From Allomuricauda sp. (lineage in GTDB: Bacteria; Bacteroidota; Bacteroidia; Flavobacteriales; Flavobacteriaceae), in contig JASBTQ010000027.1 in NCBI GenBank assembly GCA_030148335.1, positions 62,001 to 126,000 of the forward strand: a stretch of 64,000 nucleotides of DNA, given 5' to 3'. A program made the position numbers and the translations under genes. Below the pieces are notes generated by a model that was not told the DNA's origin, made no database searches, and saw only the letters and a list, made by a program, of their open reading frames with translations. Below are positions 34,819-44,620 of this stretch, piece by piece. Every line of letters starts with the position of its first letter. The first letter of the stretch is position 1.

Positions 34819-36402
34819 ATGAAGCATTTCTTTTTGACAACCTTTCTGGTACTGCCCATGCTGTTGGCCGCCCAGATGATCGGTGGTCCGGACCGCAAGC
34901 CGGGGGAAGGAGAGGGCCCCTATGATCGCCTTATCATCCGTGGCGTTACCCTGATTGATGGGACCGGGGGACCACCACGCGGGCCAGTGGACATTGTGGT
35001 GGAAAAAAGCAAAATAGTCGATGTTGTGGGTGTGGGCGCCCCCCATGTGCCCATTGACGAATCCAAGCGACCAAAATTGGGCACAGGCAATACGAAGGAA
35101 ATCGATGCTGCAGGAAAATACCTTATGCCTGGTATCGTAGATCTTCATGTCCATACGGGTGGAGTGCCGAAAGCTCCGGAAGCCGAATACGTGTACAAAT
35201 TGTGGTTGGCCAATGGTATCACCACGGTAAGGGGAGTACCTTTTGGAGATTTGGAATGGTCCCTCAACGAACGTGAGAGGAGTGCCAAGAACCAGATTGT
35301 TGCACCAAGGATGGTGTCCTTCCATCGCATCGGAAATGGAAAGGAGTGGAAGGACCGTAAGATCCTGACCCCGGAAGATGCCCGGGCCTGGGTGCAATAC
35401 GCCAAGAAGAAAGGTGTTGATGGATTGAAGTTGGGCGCACATGAGCCATCGATCATGAAAGCGGTCTTGGAGGAAGCGAATTCCTTGGGAATGGGCAGCA
35501 CTGCCCACTTGGCGCAGAGCGGGGTCGCACAGATGAATGCTATTGATGCCGCCAGACTTGGACTGACCAGTATGACACACTTCTACGGACTGTTCGAATC
35601 CATGTATGAGAACCACGATGTACAACCATTTCCCATAGATATCAACTATGGTGATGAACAGCACCGTTTTGGACAAGTGGCACGTCAATGGAACTTGGTG
35701 AAACCGGGTGGTGAAAAATGGAACGCCCTTTTGGACGAGTTCCTAAAGTTGGATTTCTACATCAACCCGACCATGACCATCTATTCTGCAGGAAGGGACG
35801 TGATGCGTGCACGCAATGCGGATTGGCACGAGAAATATACCTTGCCTTCCCAAATGGATTTTTTCGAACCAAGCAGAAAAAACCATGGTGCCTATTGGTT
35901 CGACTGGACCACTGAGGATGAGGTGGCTTGGAAAAAATACTATCAGGTATGGATGCAGTTCTTGAACGAGTACAAGAACATGGGCGGAAAAGTGACCGTG
36001 GGTTCCGACTCCGGGTTTATCTACCAATTGTACGGTTTTGGAACCATTTTGGAACTGGAAATGTTGCAAGAGGCTGGTTTCCATCCTCTTGAAGTGGTCC
36101 GTGCCGCTACCATGCACGGTGCCGAGGAGGTATTCAAGCCCCTCAACAAGCCCATCGAGTTCGGGGTAGTGCGTCCTGGTCTATTGGCCGATATGATCAT
36201 TGTGGATGAGAATCCGCTCCAAAACTTCAAGGTGCTGTACGGCACTGGCGCCATACGACTGAACGATGAAACCGGAAAGCCTGAAAGGGTGGGAGGAATC
36301 GAATATACCATCAAGGACGGTATCATCTACGACGCCAAGCAATTGCTACGTGATGTGGAAGCCATGGTGGACAAACAAAAGAAAGAAAGAGCAGGAAAAT
36401 AA
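34819..36402 (+). CDS. Exported amidohydrolase-family metal-dependent hydrolase
   Basis: A 527-residue amidohydrolase with a signal peptide (about residues 1-19, ending L-L-A-A-Q), so it acts in the periplasm. The superfamily's metal ligands are visible in order: P-G-I-V-D-L-H-V-H-T-G, K in G-L-K-L-G-A-H-E-P-S, H in S-T-A-H-L-A-Q-S-G, a further H in T-S-M-T-H-F-Y-G, and the D in V-T-V-G-S-D-S-G-F. It hydrolyses a C-N or similar bond in an unidentified cyclic or amide substrate. It is single-gene, with a bidirectional terminator separating it from the convergent M20 peptidase, also exported. The shared export suggests a role in peptide or amide turnover in the envelope, which is inference. Confidence 0.88.
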   Translation: MKHFFLTTFLVLPMLLAAQMIGGPDRKPGEGEGPYDRLIIRGVTLIDGTGGPPRGPVDIVVEKSKIVDVVGVGAPHVPIDESKRPKLGTGNTKEIDAAGKYLMPGIVDLHVHTGGVPKAPEAEYVYKLWLANGITTVRGVPFGDLEWSLNERERSAKNQIVAPRMVSFHRIGNGKEWKDRKILTPEDARAWVQYAKKKGVDGLKLGAHEPSIMKAVLEEANSLGMGSTAHLAQSGVAQMNAIDAARLGLTSMTHFYGLFESMYENHDVQPFPIDINYGDEQHRFGQVARQWNLVKPGGEKWNALLDEFLKLDFYINPTMTIYSAGRDVMRARNADWHEKYTLPSQMDFFEPSRKNHGAYWFDWTTEDEVAWKKYYQVWMQFLNEYKNMGGKVTVGSDSGFIYQLYGFGTILELEMLQEAGFHPLEVVRAATMHGAEEVFKPLNKPIEFGVVRPGLLADMIIVDENPLQNFKVLYGTGAIRLNDETGKPERVGGIEYTIKDGIIYDAKQLLRDVEAMVDKQKKERAGK

Positions 36403-36471
36403 CCAACCAAACTCTCTGACAGATCACTATTTCTAAGCAGGTGGACATCATGCAAATGGTGCCACAAAACA

Positions 36472-36500
36472 AAACCCCCTTTGTTGGCTAAAGGGGGTTT
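36472..36500. terminator. Bidirectional terminator between amidohydrolase and M20 genes
   Basis: AAACCCCCTTT (36472-36482) pairs exactly with AAAGGGGGTTT (36490-36500). Reading leftward it is followed by a T-rich stretch (the plus strand is A-rich before it), so it should act at least for the M20 gene; its T-run rightward is short. Confidence 0.85.
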
Positions 36501-36529
36501 GTTCTTTTATTGGGGTATGATGAATTCAT

Positions 36530-37822
36530 TTATTTTCCCAATCCCGCCTGTGCCAAGGTGATCAAAAGTGCCAGTTGTATGGATTCATCACCAGGTTCAT
36601 CATTCAGGAACCATTCGTGCAACGAGTGGGCATCGCCTCCCTTTCCTCCTCGACCGATGCACACGGAAGGAATTCCTTTGGAAACGGGAATATTGATGTT
36701 CGTTGACCCACGTCCCAAACTTGGCGTTGCCCCAAAATATTGTGTGGCGGCCATGCTCCTTTGAATGAGGGGCAGGGAAGGGGAAAGCTCCCCAGAAGGC
36801 CTATCGCCAATCTGGATGAGTTCGTAAGTTACTTCATCCCGTACACCACTATTATTGTACTCCGCAATTGCTTTTTCCACCGATTTTTTAAAAATAGTTT
36901 CAATTTCATCCAAATTTTTTGGGTCCACGGCCCGCATATCCACTTCCATCCACGATTCGAAGGGAATGGAATTCACCGAGGTTCCCCCACCGATCCGGCC
37001 CACATTGAAACTGGTTTTTGGAATGTCTCCCGAAGTATAGCCCCATGCGTCTTTGGAAAAAATAGCAATGACCTTTCCCAGGGCATGATGCGGGTTGGCA
37101 AGTCCAAAGGCACCCCAGGAATGGCCGCCAGGACCTTTAACAATCAATTTATACCGTTTGGAGCCCAAGCCGGCATTGCTGATTCGTCCCAAGCTGCCTC
37201 CATCAATGGCAATCCACGAATCGATGTCCAGATCGGATTCATTGAAAATGTACTTCATTCCCCTGAGGTCACCCAACCCTTCTTCGCCGACCGTTCCTAC
37301 AATAAGAATGTCTTTTTCGGTCTTTATCTCTGCCTTGTTCATGGCCTTCAGCATACTGATGAGCATGGCCAGTCCACGGGTGTCGTCCCCAATGCCGGGA
37401 GCCTTCAAAGTGTCCCCGACCTTCTTTACGGTGACATCGGTACCTTCTGGAAACACAACGTCCAAATGGGCATCGACCCCCACATAGCCTGGTTCACCCG
37501 AAGTTCCTTTCCGTAGACCGATCACATTGCCAACCTTGTCGGTCCAGATGCTGTCCACTCCAGCTTCCTGGAGCATTTGGGAAAATACCTTTCCACGTTC
37601 GTCTTCCATAAAAGGTGGGGCCAGCACTTCGGTGAGTGTGATCAAATCTTGAGTGGTTTCATCCTTTTGTTCTTTGATAAAATCAAAAGCGGCCTTGACC
37701 TGTTTTGTTTTGACCAAACGCTCCACTTCCTTGGTGTATTTGGTTTCGATTTTTTCTTGGGCCATTGTTGAAAATGACAATAGCCCGAAGGTCATTAGCA
37801 GTCCCCATGCGATTTGTTTCAT
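36530..37822 (-). CDS. M20-family metallopeptidase, exported
   Basis: A 430-residue M20 peptidase. The start at 37822 gives M-K-Q-I-A-W-G-L-L-M and a signal peptide ending S-T-M-A-Q; the frame stays open 17 codons upstream but without signal character. The dinuclear-zinc ligands are recognisable: V-D-A-H-L-D-V-V, G-I-G-D-D-T-R-G, V-G-T-V-G-E-E-G, I-A-I-D-G-G and the closing D-A-H-S-L-H-E-W. M20 enzymes cleave dipeptides, N-acyl amino acids or the C-terminal residues of peptides. The substrate is not clear. It sits on the other side of a strong terminator from the amidohydrolase. Confidence 0.9.
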   Translation of the reverse strand: MKQIAWGLLMTFGLLSFSTMAQEKIETKYTKEVERLVKTKQVKAAFDFIKEQKDETTQDLITLTEVLAPPFMEDERGKVFSQMLQEAGVDSIWTDKVGNVIGLRKGTSGEPGYVGVDAHLDVVFPEGTDVTVKKVGDTLKAPGIGDDTRGLAMLISMLKAMNKAEIKTEKDILIVGTVGEEGLGDLRGMKYIFNESDLDIDSWIAIDGGSLGRISNAGLGSKRYKLIVKGPGGHSWGAFGLANPHHALGKVIAIFSKDAWGYTSGDIPKTSFNVGRIGGGTSVNSIPFESWMEVDMRAVDPKNLDEIETIFKKSVEKAIAEYNNSGVRDEVTYELIQIGDRPSGELSPSLPLIQRSMAATQYFGATPSLGRGSTNINIPVSKGIPSVCIGRGGKGGDAHSLHEWFLNDEPGDESIQLALLITLAQAGLGK

Positions 37823-37965
37823 GATCGGTGTTCTTTTTAGGTTTAGTTTGATGATTGACAGTTTTAAACACAAAAGCGCAAATACATGCGCTTTTGTGAC
37901 CGTAATCCCTGTGAAGGTAACGGTTTTCCCAAACTAAAACTAAACCAAGCTTTACCTTTCCATGC

Positions 37966-39912
37966 TTATCGTTGTACGTTTTCCAAGGTTTCCCCTTTTT
38001 CCACGATGACAAAATCGGAACGTCTGTTCACCAAGTGTTCCTGTTCGCTGCACTTCACACCGTTGGAACATTTGTTCTTCAAGCGGTACTCGCCATAACC
38101 GTTGGCACTCACGATCCGGTCCGGTTCCACTCCCTTGGAGATGAGATACCACATGGTGGATTTTGCCCTATCGTCCGACAACCTAAAATTGTATTGGTCC
38201 GATCCCCTGGAATCGGTGTGCGACTCTATCTTTATTTTGATGCTGGGGAATTCCTTCATGGCAAAAAGGACTTTTTCCAATTCGATTTCTGCCCTTGGGG
38301 TAATCTCCGATTTGTCATAATCAAAATAAATGGGATCCACCTTGATTTTTTCCACGTCGCCCTCCTTCACCACCAAGCTTTCGAAGGGGGTGAGGTACAC
38401 CATGTTCTCCTCGGACGGACTTTGGGGGTCTTCGCCCGTGTTGATTACTATCTCTTTTTTGGTGAACCGTGGTTTGGAGAACACCAATTTACTTTCCTTG
38501 TTGCAGGGCAATGTCACACTGAAGGCCCCATTGTCGTCCGTCTTCATGCCCGTGACAAATCCAGTGGTGGTGTCATAGAGCTCCACATTGGCCAAGGGTA
38601 GGGGTTCGTTGGTCTTTTCATTCAGCACATAGCCGGAATAGACCAAACAATTGACGGACTTGGCTTTTTTGATGCGATAGATGTCATCGTCCCCAACACC
38701 GCCAAAGCGATTGGAGGCATAGTACCCATTTCCGGTTTCGCCACGGAGAATCATAGAAAAGTCATCCATATTGCCATTGATCGGCGGGCCGATGTTCTCG
38801 GGCAACGTATAGCTGTCCTTTGATTGGATGGTGGTGGAAAAAATATCCAATCCCCCAAGACCATAATGACCATCGGATGAGAAGTAAAGGGTGTTTCCAT
38901 CCACATAGGGAAACATCTCCCTACCTTTGGTATTCACATTGGGCCCTAAGTTTTTAGGAGGGGTCAGTGCATCTCCGTCAACGCCGATTTCCACCACGTA
39001 CAAATCGCTTTCCCCATAACCACCGGGCATATTGGAGGTGAAGTAAAGGTATTTTCCATCTGCGCTCAGGGTCGGGTGTCCGCATGAGTAGTCCTTACTG
39101 TTGAAGGAGAGCGAGCTCACGTTCACCAATTCATTATTGAGAATGCTCCCCTTGAGTATCTGCATGTGGGAAAGCCCGTCGCTATTGGCGTTCAGCTTGT
39201 CCTTTTTCAGATAGTTCCGGGTAAAATAGAGGGTCTTTCCCCCTGGTGCAAAGGCAACATTGGCATCGTGGTAGGATGATGCGAGGTTGTCCAAAAACTT
39301 TTCAGGGACAGATTGTGACACGTTGGGATTGGTAACGTAGAGATCCAAATAAGGCTGGTTGTTCCACGGATACAACTTTCCGCTGGATTTTAAGGTGTCC
39401 CTGGCCGAGGCAAAGACCAAAAGGTCCTCATAGAACGATGGCGCAAAATCCGATTTTTTGCTGTTGAAGGCCAACTTCTGCACTTCAAAAGCAGGATCTT
39501 GTGTCAAAAGGCTGTCCAAGTATGTTTTTTGGGCCATCATCATGTCCAACTTTTTTTGGTCGGAATAAAAGTCCCGGAGCAGCTTGTCCGCCTCCTCGTT
39601 TTGCATGTCGGCCTTTAGGCACTGCACCAACTTGATGATGTTGCCCTCTCCTGTGTTTTTCCCTTCGGAGGCATAGAGCTTGGCATACCATTCCTTGGCC
39701 TTTTGGTATTCGCTCATGTTGAAATAGCTGTCCGCCAATCGTTGCACCACGTGCAAGGGTGGGTTTGATTTTTCCGCAGCTAGATCCTTGTAGAGGATTA
39801 TGGCCTTGTCAAACTTAAAGTCATTGAAAAGTTCGTCCGCCCTTTCAAGCTTGTTCTGTGCCATTGCACTGATAAAGGAACAGAACGCTATAAGAAGTAT
39901 CGTTTTTTTCAT
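37966..39912 (-). CDS. OmpA-family protein with TPR and WD40-like (PD40) repeats
   Basis: A 648-residue envelope protein. The ATG at 39912 gives the signal peptide M-K-K-T-I-L-L-I ending A-M-A-Q. The N-terminal third is TPR-like (D-E-L-F-N-D-F-K-F-D-K-A-I-I-L-Y-K). The middle carries PD40 repeats such as H-P-T-L-S-A-D-G-K-Y-L-Y-F-T-S-N-M-P-G-G and Y-G-E-S-D-L-Y, then a carboxypeptidase-like domain (L-N-E-K-T-N-E-P-L-P-L-A-N-V). The C-terminal OmpA domain (I-Y-F-D-Y-D-K-S-E-I-T through H-T-D-S-R-G) binds peptidoglycan. This matches the PorE/OmpA-type partners of type IX secretion. It is the last gene of the operon that begins with the adhesin at 43920. Confidence 0.9.
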   Translation of the reverse strand: MKKTILLIAFCSFISAMAQNKLERADELFNDFKFDKAIILYKDLAAEKSNPPLHVVQRLADSYFNMSEYQKAKEWYAKLYASEGKNTGEGNIIKLVQCLKADMQNEEADKLLRDFYSDQKKLDMMMAQKTYLDSLLTQDPAFEVQKLAFNSKKSDFAPSFYEDLLVFASARDTLKSSGKLYPWNNQPYLDLYVTNPNVSQSVPEKFLDNLASSYHDANVAFAPGGKTLYFTRNYLKKDKLNANSDGLSHMQILKGSILNNELVNVSSLSFNSKDYSCGHPTLSADGKYLYFTSNMPGGYGESDLYVVEIGVDGDALTPPKNLGPNVNTKGREMFPYVDGNTLYFSSDGHYGLGGLDIFSTTIQSKDSYTLPENIGPPINGNMDDFSMILRGETGNGYYASNRFGGVGDDDIYRIKKAKSVNCLVYSGYVLNEKTNEPLPLANVELYDTTTGFVTGMKTDDNGAFSVTLPCNKESKLVFSKPRFTKKEIVINTGEDPQSPSEENMVYLTPFESLVVKEGDVEKIKVDPIYFDYDKSEITPRAEIELEKVLFAMKEFPSIKIKIESHTDSRGSDQYNFRLSDDRAKSTMWYLISKGVEPDRIVSANGYGEYRLKNKCSNGVKCSEQEHLVNRRSDFVIVEKGETLENVQR

Positions 39913-39947
39913 TGGTATTGAATTTTGTGACATTCAAAGGTTTTTCT

Positions 39948-40877
39948 TTAGAAAAACCTTGGGGAGAGTGCCCTTTTGTTTACATCAAAAACACTGTATT
40001 TCAAGATGATCTCATGGGAGCCATCGTTATAGTTGTCCAAGCCGGTCAACGAATAGTCATAGGCATAACCCACGAAAAACCTTTTGGCAAAGTGTAGCCC
40101 GGCCAGTATGCTCACGGCATCGTCATATCTATAGGCAACACCAAGGCTCACCTTCTCCTGTAAAAGGAAATTTGCGGAAACGTCCAAAGTGAGTGGGGTA
40201 CCCGCAACATGTTTGGTGAGCATGGCCGGCTTGAACTTGACACTGCTGGAAAGGTCCATCACATAACCCGCCATAAAGTAATATTGGCTTTTTCTGTCCG
40301 TTACCGCTCTGTCGTCATCACTGTATATTTCAGAGTTCATGAAATTGTCCGTGGACAGTCCAAGGTACCAACGATCACTATAGAAATAGGCTCCCACCCC
40401 GAACATGGGCCTGGTCTCATTGAGATTTTCACTGAAAACAGGATCCAGATCGTCCGAGAAGACTCCTTTGGACCAGTCAATGTTGAGTATGTCCACCCCG
40501 GCATTCAATCCAAGGGACAATCTGGTTTTTTGGCCTGTTGGGATTTCATAGGCAAAATGCCCGTTCACTTTCACGTTGTTGGATGCGCCAATATTATCGT
40601 TCACCGCGGTCAGGCCAAGTCCGATCCTTTTGCCGGTCCGGCCCTGTATGGTGAACGATTGCGTCTCGGGTGCCCCATCGAGGCCCACCCATTGCGTGCG
40701 GTAGAGCACATTAGCCTCAAAATTGGCGCTGGTCCCTGTGTATCCAGAGTTTAAGACCGTTGTGTTGTACATGTATTGTGTGTACTGTGGGGCTTGCTGT
40801 CCTTTGACCCCGGTCCAATGCAACGCCAATGTGAGGCATAGTATGGCTCCTATCTTGTTATTCATCATCTGTATCAT
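39948..40877 (-). CDS. PorP/SprF-family type IX secretion outer-membrane protein
   Basis: A 309-residue barrel protein of the PorP/SprF family. Start 40877 (M-I-Q-M-M-N-N-K) gives a signal peptide to about residue 27; ATGs at 40868 and 40865 are equally plausible. The mature part begins Q-Q-A-P-Q-Y-T-Q-Y-M-Y-N, close to the family's typical opening, and continues with barrel strands including Y-R-T-Q-W-V-G-L-D-G-A-P-E-T-Q-S-F. SprF proteins help secrete or anchor a specific neighbouring type B cargo. Here the neighbouring upstream gene encodes just such a cargo, which strongly supports the pairing. It is 35 bases before the OmpA-type gene. Confidence 0.9.
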   Translation of the reverse strand: MIQMMNNKIGAILCLTLALHWTGVKGQQAPQYTQYMYNTTVLNSGYTGTSANFEANVLYRTQWVGLDGAPETQSFTIQGRTGKRIGLGLTAVNDNIGASNNVKVNGHFAYEIPTGQKTRLSLGLNAGVDILNIDWSKGVFSDDLDPVFSENLNETRPMFGVGAYFYSDRWYLGLSTDNFMNSEIYSDDDRAVTDRKSQYYFMAGYVMDLSSSVKFKPAMLTKHVAGTPLTLDVSANFLLQEKVSLGVAYRYDDAVSILAGLHFAKRFFVGYAYDYSLTGLDNYNDGSHEIILKYSVFDVNKRALSPRFF

Positions 40878-40911
40878 TGTTAAATGGTATTGTTTGATTT
40901 GAAAAGGGTAC

Positions 40912-43900
40912 CTATCGTGCCAGTTGTATCCAACCCACAAGATTTCTGTTGAGTTCTGGGATATTGATGACATAATAATAAGTGCCGGAGGGTAAATGCT
41001 CCCCTTTGTTGAGGATGCCGTTTACGTTGGCTATCCCGTCCCAGTTGTTCTGATAGTCTATGGCCTCAAAGACCTTGTTCCCATTTCTGCTGAACACTTT
41101 TATGCTATTGGCATAATCTTCTATGCACTCTATTTCGAAAAAGTCGTTGAAACCATCATTGTTGGGGGAGAACTCGTTGTAAACCCTTAGGCAGAATTCC
41201 TCTCCGAGAACACACTCGATGACCGCTACGTCCAATTGGAACATCTCGGCAGGGCTGCAACCGGCCGGTTCTTCATAGCCCACGCTCACGGATGTATTTT
41301 GTAGACTGTCCCAAGTGACGGTCACAAAATTGTCCGTTGCCGTTCCTCCCGCTACAATACTTCCTCCAGTAACCGTCCATGAATACATCTGTTTGCCGGT
41401 CTCTGTGGTGTAGGTATACTCTTCCCCGTTGAGACAAGCCTCTTCGGTCTGTCCTGTAAGTGTGATGGGTCCGCTATTATCAATTGTAACAGCAATCGAT
41501 AATCGGGTGGTGCTTTCGCATCCATTGGTGTCCCTTATGGCCGCATAATAATTGCTACCATCTTCCAAAGGTGTTGAAGCATCCAGTTCTTGACCTCCGG
41601 AAGGACTGTCATAGAATACCACATTGGTTTCGTTCACTTGCAGATCTCCCACAGTGGGATCATTGCTTGCACAAAAAGTCTGTGTGACTGAAGTGGTGGT
41701 AGGTGTTGGGGGATTGAGGATGTCCACAGTGATGCCTATTCTGGCGAGTACTGAAACCGGAATGCCTAAAATCCCTGCAAAATAAACCTCTCCGTCCACC
41801 AAGGGAGTATCAAGGTCCAGTTCCACGAGACTATCCAGACTGTCGAAAAGTGAGATATTGCTCCCCACCTCCAAATCGAGCAATGTGGGATTGTCCGAGG
41901 CACAGAATATCTGAAGAACATCATCAACAATCAGGTCGGGAAGGTCCAGATCGATCTCCCCGGTCAGTGAGCAAAGTCCACCGTTGATGAACACATCAAT
42001 GGCCGTATCGGGATCGAGTGCCAGATCCGATCCATCAACATCAATGTCAAAATCCAAATTGGCATCCAAAACGCCATTATAGGTTTGACCATTGATAGTA
42101 AGGGTTATGGCGTCCCCGACATTGGCATCCCCGGTAATACTACCGGATACCGTATATGTAGGCACTCCCAAAAAGAAGTCGATCAAGTTGTCCAAGGTGA
42201 TGTTGGGCGCTGAAATAATACTGACAATTGCAGCAGAATCCACAACTTCAACATTGGCCACCTGCAGGTCGCCAGGGGCATTTTCACAGCCAGCTGTGGC
42301 TTCGGTGACCCTTACATAATAAGAATATGGGCTGCCCGCTTGGTTCAATCCGTTGATGATGAGCGTTCCATCATCTGGGTCGATGTTGTATGTCACCGAT
42401 CCCACTACCTGTCCATCTGTGATCTCATTGGTGGCGTTGGCGTCAAAATACCAACTATAGGTGCCAACCACATCACTGGAAGGGATCAATACCACATCAT
42501 TGGAGGAACAAATTGGATTTTCATCACCAATGATGGTGATGTCACTGGCCGTTGGAATGTCAACTACATTTACGGGGACGGGAACTCTGGGGGATTCTTC
42601 GGGGCAACCCACTTCTGCCGCTGCTACATAATATGTCGTGTCCGTGTTCAAGATGGGTGTTGTATAGGCCTCACCGGAATTCAACGTGGCCAATAGATTT
42701 CCACCTGTCTCGGCATCATACCATCTCAGTTGGTTGCCCACGGATGTAGTGGCGGTCAAATCTACTGAGGAGCCGTCGCAGATGCTTACATCTTGTGAGT
42801 CTGGATCCAATTCAGGCATGGCCGGAGCACGGTATATTTCAAAGAGGTTCAGATTTTGGTCCAAGGAAATGTTGAGTAGGGAAGACAACCGGAGTGTGAC
42901 CCTATCGGCCGGTGCTCCAGGGTCCAATGGGATGTTGACCACTTCCCCGCCTTGCAACAGACCCAATAGATCAGCATTCAAAAGGCTGGAAATGTTTTCT
43001 GTAAAAAAGGGAGATTGGGATCCATTTTGTACGATGGCATCAATAGTATTGAGGACACCCGCCTGAACCAGCTCGGCATCCACTCCTAAACGGATGTAGA
43101 AATTTTCCCCGGCTTCGGAAAGGGTGTCAAAGTAAACGGTCTGTTCAATGCTGGCGGCCACACCCAAGACACCGAGGCCCAATTGGGATGAGGTAGCTAA
43201 ATCCCCATCTATGGCCAAATGGGGATCGGTTACCCCTGCCCCAAGATTCAATAGGTCCAAGGTAAGCCCGCTCCCATCAAATGAGGTGTATGTGGGAGTT
43301 CCGCACAAAGCGGGATCGGCACCGTGGAAAGCTCCAAAAACACTCAACTCCCTGGTATTGTTCAGACCCAATATAGATCCTATACGGTTGGTAAGCCTTA
43401 CCCGGTTGTAGTCAGAGTCAGGTGCCATGGCCAGAAAGTAATCGTTGTCCACATTCGTCACAACCCGTAGCATATCTGTCGTAAAGGGATTGGCATCGCT
43501 TGAGGATTCTTCCATCACCGTTGCAGCATTGTTTTTCACAGTGACCATGAATTCCTGGTTTCCGATAAGTACTGTGCCCAAGATATCGGATAAAAGCCCG
43601 CCGAGATTACCGCCCAATAAAATGGGAAGCAAATCTTCTTCGGTTTCCAGTTTCACGTAGGAAGTGGTGTTCGAAGTCAAAGTAGAAGGGAATTCTACTT
43701 CCAAATGACCGGCGTAAGCGCCGATTCCCAATGCGATGCCAGTACTTGCCCTGACAGTTGCAGTGGTGGACAGATTACCATCGATCGCGTTGGCGGAATT
43801 GTCCACTTCATCCTCGCTTATAATGTTTGTGGCAAAGGTTTGTCCCTTAGCGGAGATAACCGATAAAACAAACAAAATAAAGAATGATGACCTTTTGAAA

Positions 43901-43920
43901 TAAAGTATTGATTTATTCAT
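40912..43920 (-). CDS. Large type IX-secreted protein with CHU_C (type B) sorting domain
   Basis: A 1002-residue secreted surface protein. The start at 43920 gives M-N-K-S-I-L-Y-F and a signal peptide ending A-K-G-Q; an ATG 12 bases upstream is possible. Two discoidin-like segments at the N-terminus (D-N-S-A-N-A-I-D-G-N-L and P-H-L-A-I-D-G-D-L) are followed by Ig-like blocks, including L-R-W-Y-D-A-E-T-G-G. The C-terminus is the gliding-motility-associated/type B signal: F-S-P-N-N-D-G-F-N-D-F, then V-F-S-R-N-G-N-K-V-F-E, N-N-W-D-G and L-P-S-G-T-Y-Y-Y-V-I. It is probably an adhesin. It is the first gene of the leftward cargo-SprF-OmpA operon. Confidence 0.9.
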   Translation of the reverse strand: MNKSILYFKRSSFFILFVLSVISAKGQTFATNIISEDEVDNSANAIDGNLSTTATVRASTGIALGIGAYAGHLEVEFPSTLTSNTTSYVKLETEEDLLPILLGGNLGGLLSDILGTVLIGNQEFMVTVKNNAATVMEESSSDANPFTTDMLRVVTNVDNDYFLAMAPDSDYNRVRLTNRIGSILGLNNTRELSVFGAFHGADPALCGTPTYTSFDGSGLTLDLLNLGAGVTDPHLAIDGDLATSSQLGLGVLGVAASIEQTVYFDTLSEAGENFYIRLGVDAELVQAGVLNTIDAIVQNGSQSPFFTENISSLLNADLLGLLQGGEVVNIPLDPGAPADRVTLRLSSLLNISLDQNLNLFEIYRAPAMPELDPDSQDVSICDGSSVDLTATTSVGNQLRWYDAETGGNLLATLNSGEAYTTPILNTDTTYYVAAAEVGCPEESPRVPVPVNVVDIPTASDITIIGDENPICSSNDVVLIPSSDVVGTYSWYFDANATNEITDGQVVGSVTYNIDPDDGTLIINGLNQAGSPYSYYVRVTEATAGCENAPGDLQVANVEVVDSAAIVSIISAPNITLDNLIDFFLGVPTYTVSGSITGDANVGDAITLTINGQTYNGVLDANLDFDIDVDGSDLALDPDTAIDVFINGGLCSLTGEIDLDLPDLIVDDVLQIFCASDNPTLLDLEVGSNISLFDSLDSLVELDLDTPLVDGEVYFAGILGIPVSVLARIGITVDILNPPTPTTTSVTQTFCASNDPTVGDLQVNETNVVFYDSPSGGQELDASTPLEDGSNYYAAIRDTNGCESTTRLSIAVTIDNSGPITLTGQTEEACLNGEEYTYTTETGKQMYSWTVTGGSIVAGGTATDNFVTVTWDSLQNTSVSVGYEEPAGCSPAEMFQLDVAVIECVLGEEFCLRVYNEFSPNNDGFNDFFEIECIEDYANSIKVFSRNGNKVFEAIDYQNNWDGIANVNGILNKGEHLPSGTYYYVINIPELNRNLVGWIQLAR

Positions 43921-44131
43921 AATGTGAGTCATAATTTTTTATTTATAACTCAATTATTTTTCAAATATTTTATTTCGTAGTCTAATTCTTAATAAAAACG
44001 ACAGAAAATATGATTAATATCATATGTATAATCAAATTAATTTTACATACAAATACTATTTTATATAGTTAAAAATGAGTTATTAAAGTAAGTATTGGAT
44101 TATTAATAATACTACCAATGCGCAATCAATA

Positions 44132-44620
44132 CTATTTGTAAAAGAGCTGGGTGAAGTAGAGAGTGCCCGATTCATCTGCCTGTACGCTCACGGCCGTGTA
44201 GAGAAAATCCCCTTCCATTACTTTTCTGTGGGTATCACTTTTGATCCATGCTTGGACTATGGCCTTCGCGGTCGTGTAGTTTTTGCCCACATTTTCGGAT
44301 ACATAGTCCGCATTGGCATCTTGGGCCAGATTGGAGGACCGTACATCAAAATTATCATGGCTTATTTTGCCTTCCGAGATCATCTCCTCCGTATGTTGGG
44401 CCGCATAGTCGTAGGCGATACCATCAAACTCCAAAACATTCAACCCTATTGATAATCGGTATTCGTTCACAAGTTCAATGATTTCCAACTCGATGTCCGA
44501 TGCCATATTTTCGGGAGAAATTTCGAGCTCATGTTCCAACGAAGGGGTGCTGCAAGAGGCCATAAAAAGTACAACTGTAATGAAGATAAAGGGGGAAAAT
44601 TTCTGCTTTTTCAAAACCAC
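44132..44620 (-). CDS. CAP (SCP/PR1) domain lipoprotein
   Basis: About 162 residues. Start uncertain: no ATG lies ahead of the signal peptide, so I place it at a GTG at 44620; TTG at 44614 or 44641 are alternatives. A lipobox F-M-A-S-C gives a lipoprotein. The CAP domain is visible as I-I-E-L-V-N-E-Y-R-L-S-I-G, the Y-A-A-Q-H-T-E-E-M region, I-S-H-D-N-F, Y-V-S-E-N-V-G and W-I-K-S-D-T-H-R-K-V, with the two His and Glu positions found in CAP proteins. Members bind lipids or sterols or inhibit other proteins; role here unknown. Single-gene unit. Confidence 0.85.
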   Translation of the reverse strand: MVLKKQKFSPFIFITVVLFMASCSTPSLEHELEISPENMASDIELEIIELVNEYRLSIGLNVLEFDGIAYDYAAQHTEEMISEGKISHDNFDVRSSNLAQDANADYVSENVGKNYTTAKAIVQAWIKSDTHRKVMEGDFLYTAVSVQADESGTLYFTQLFYK

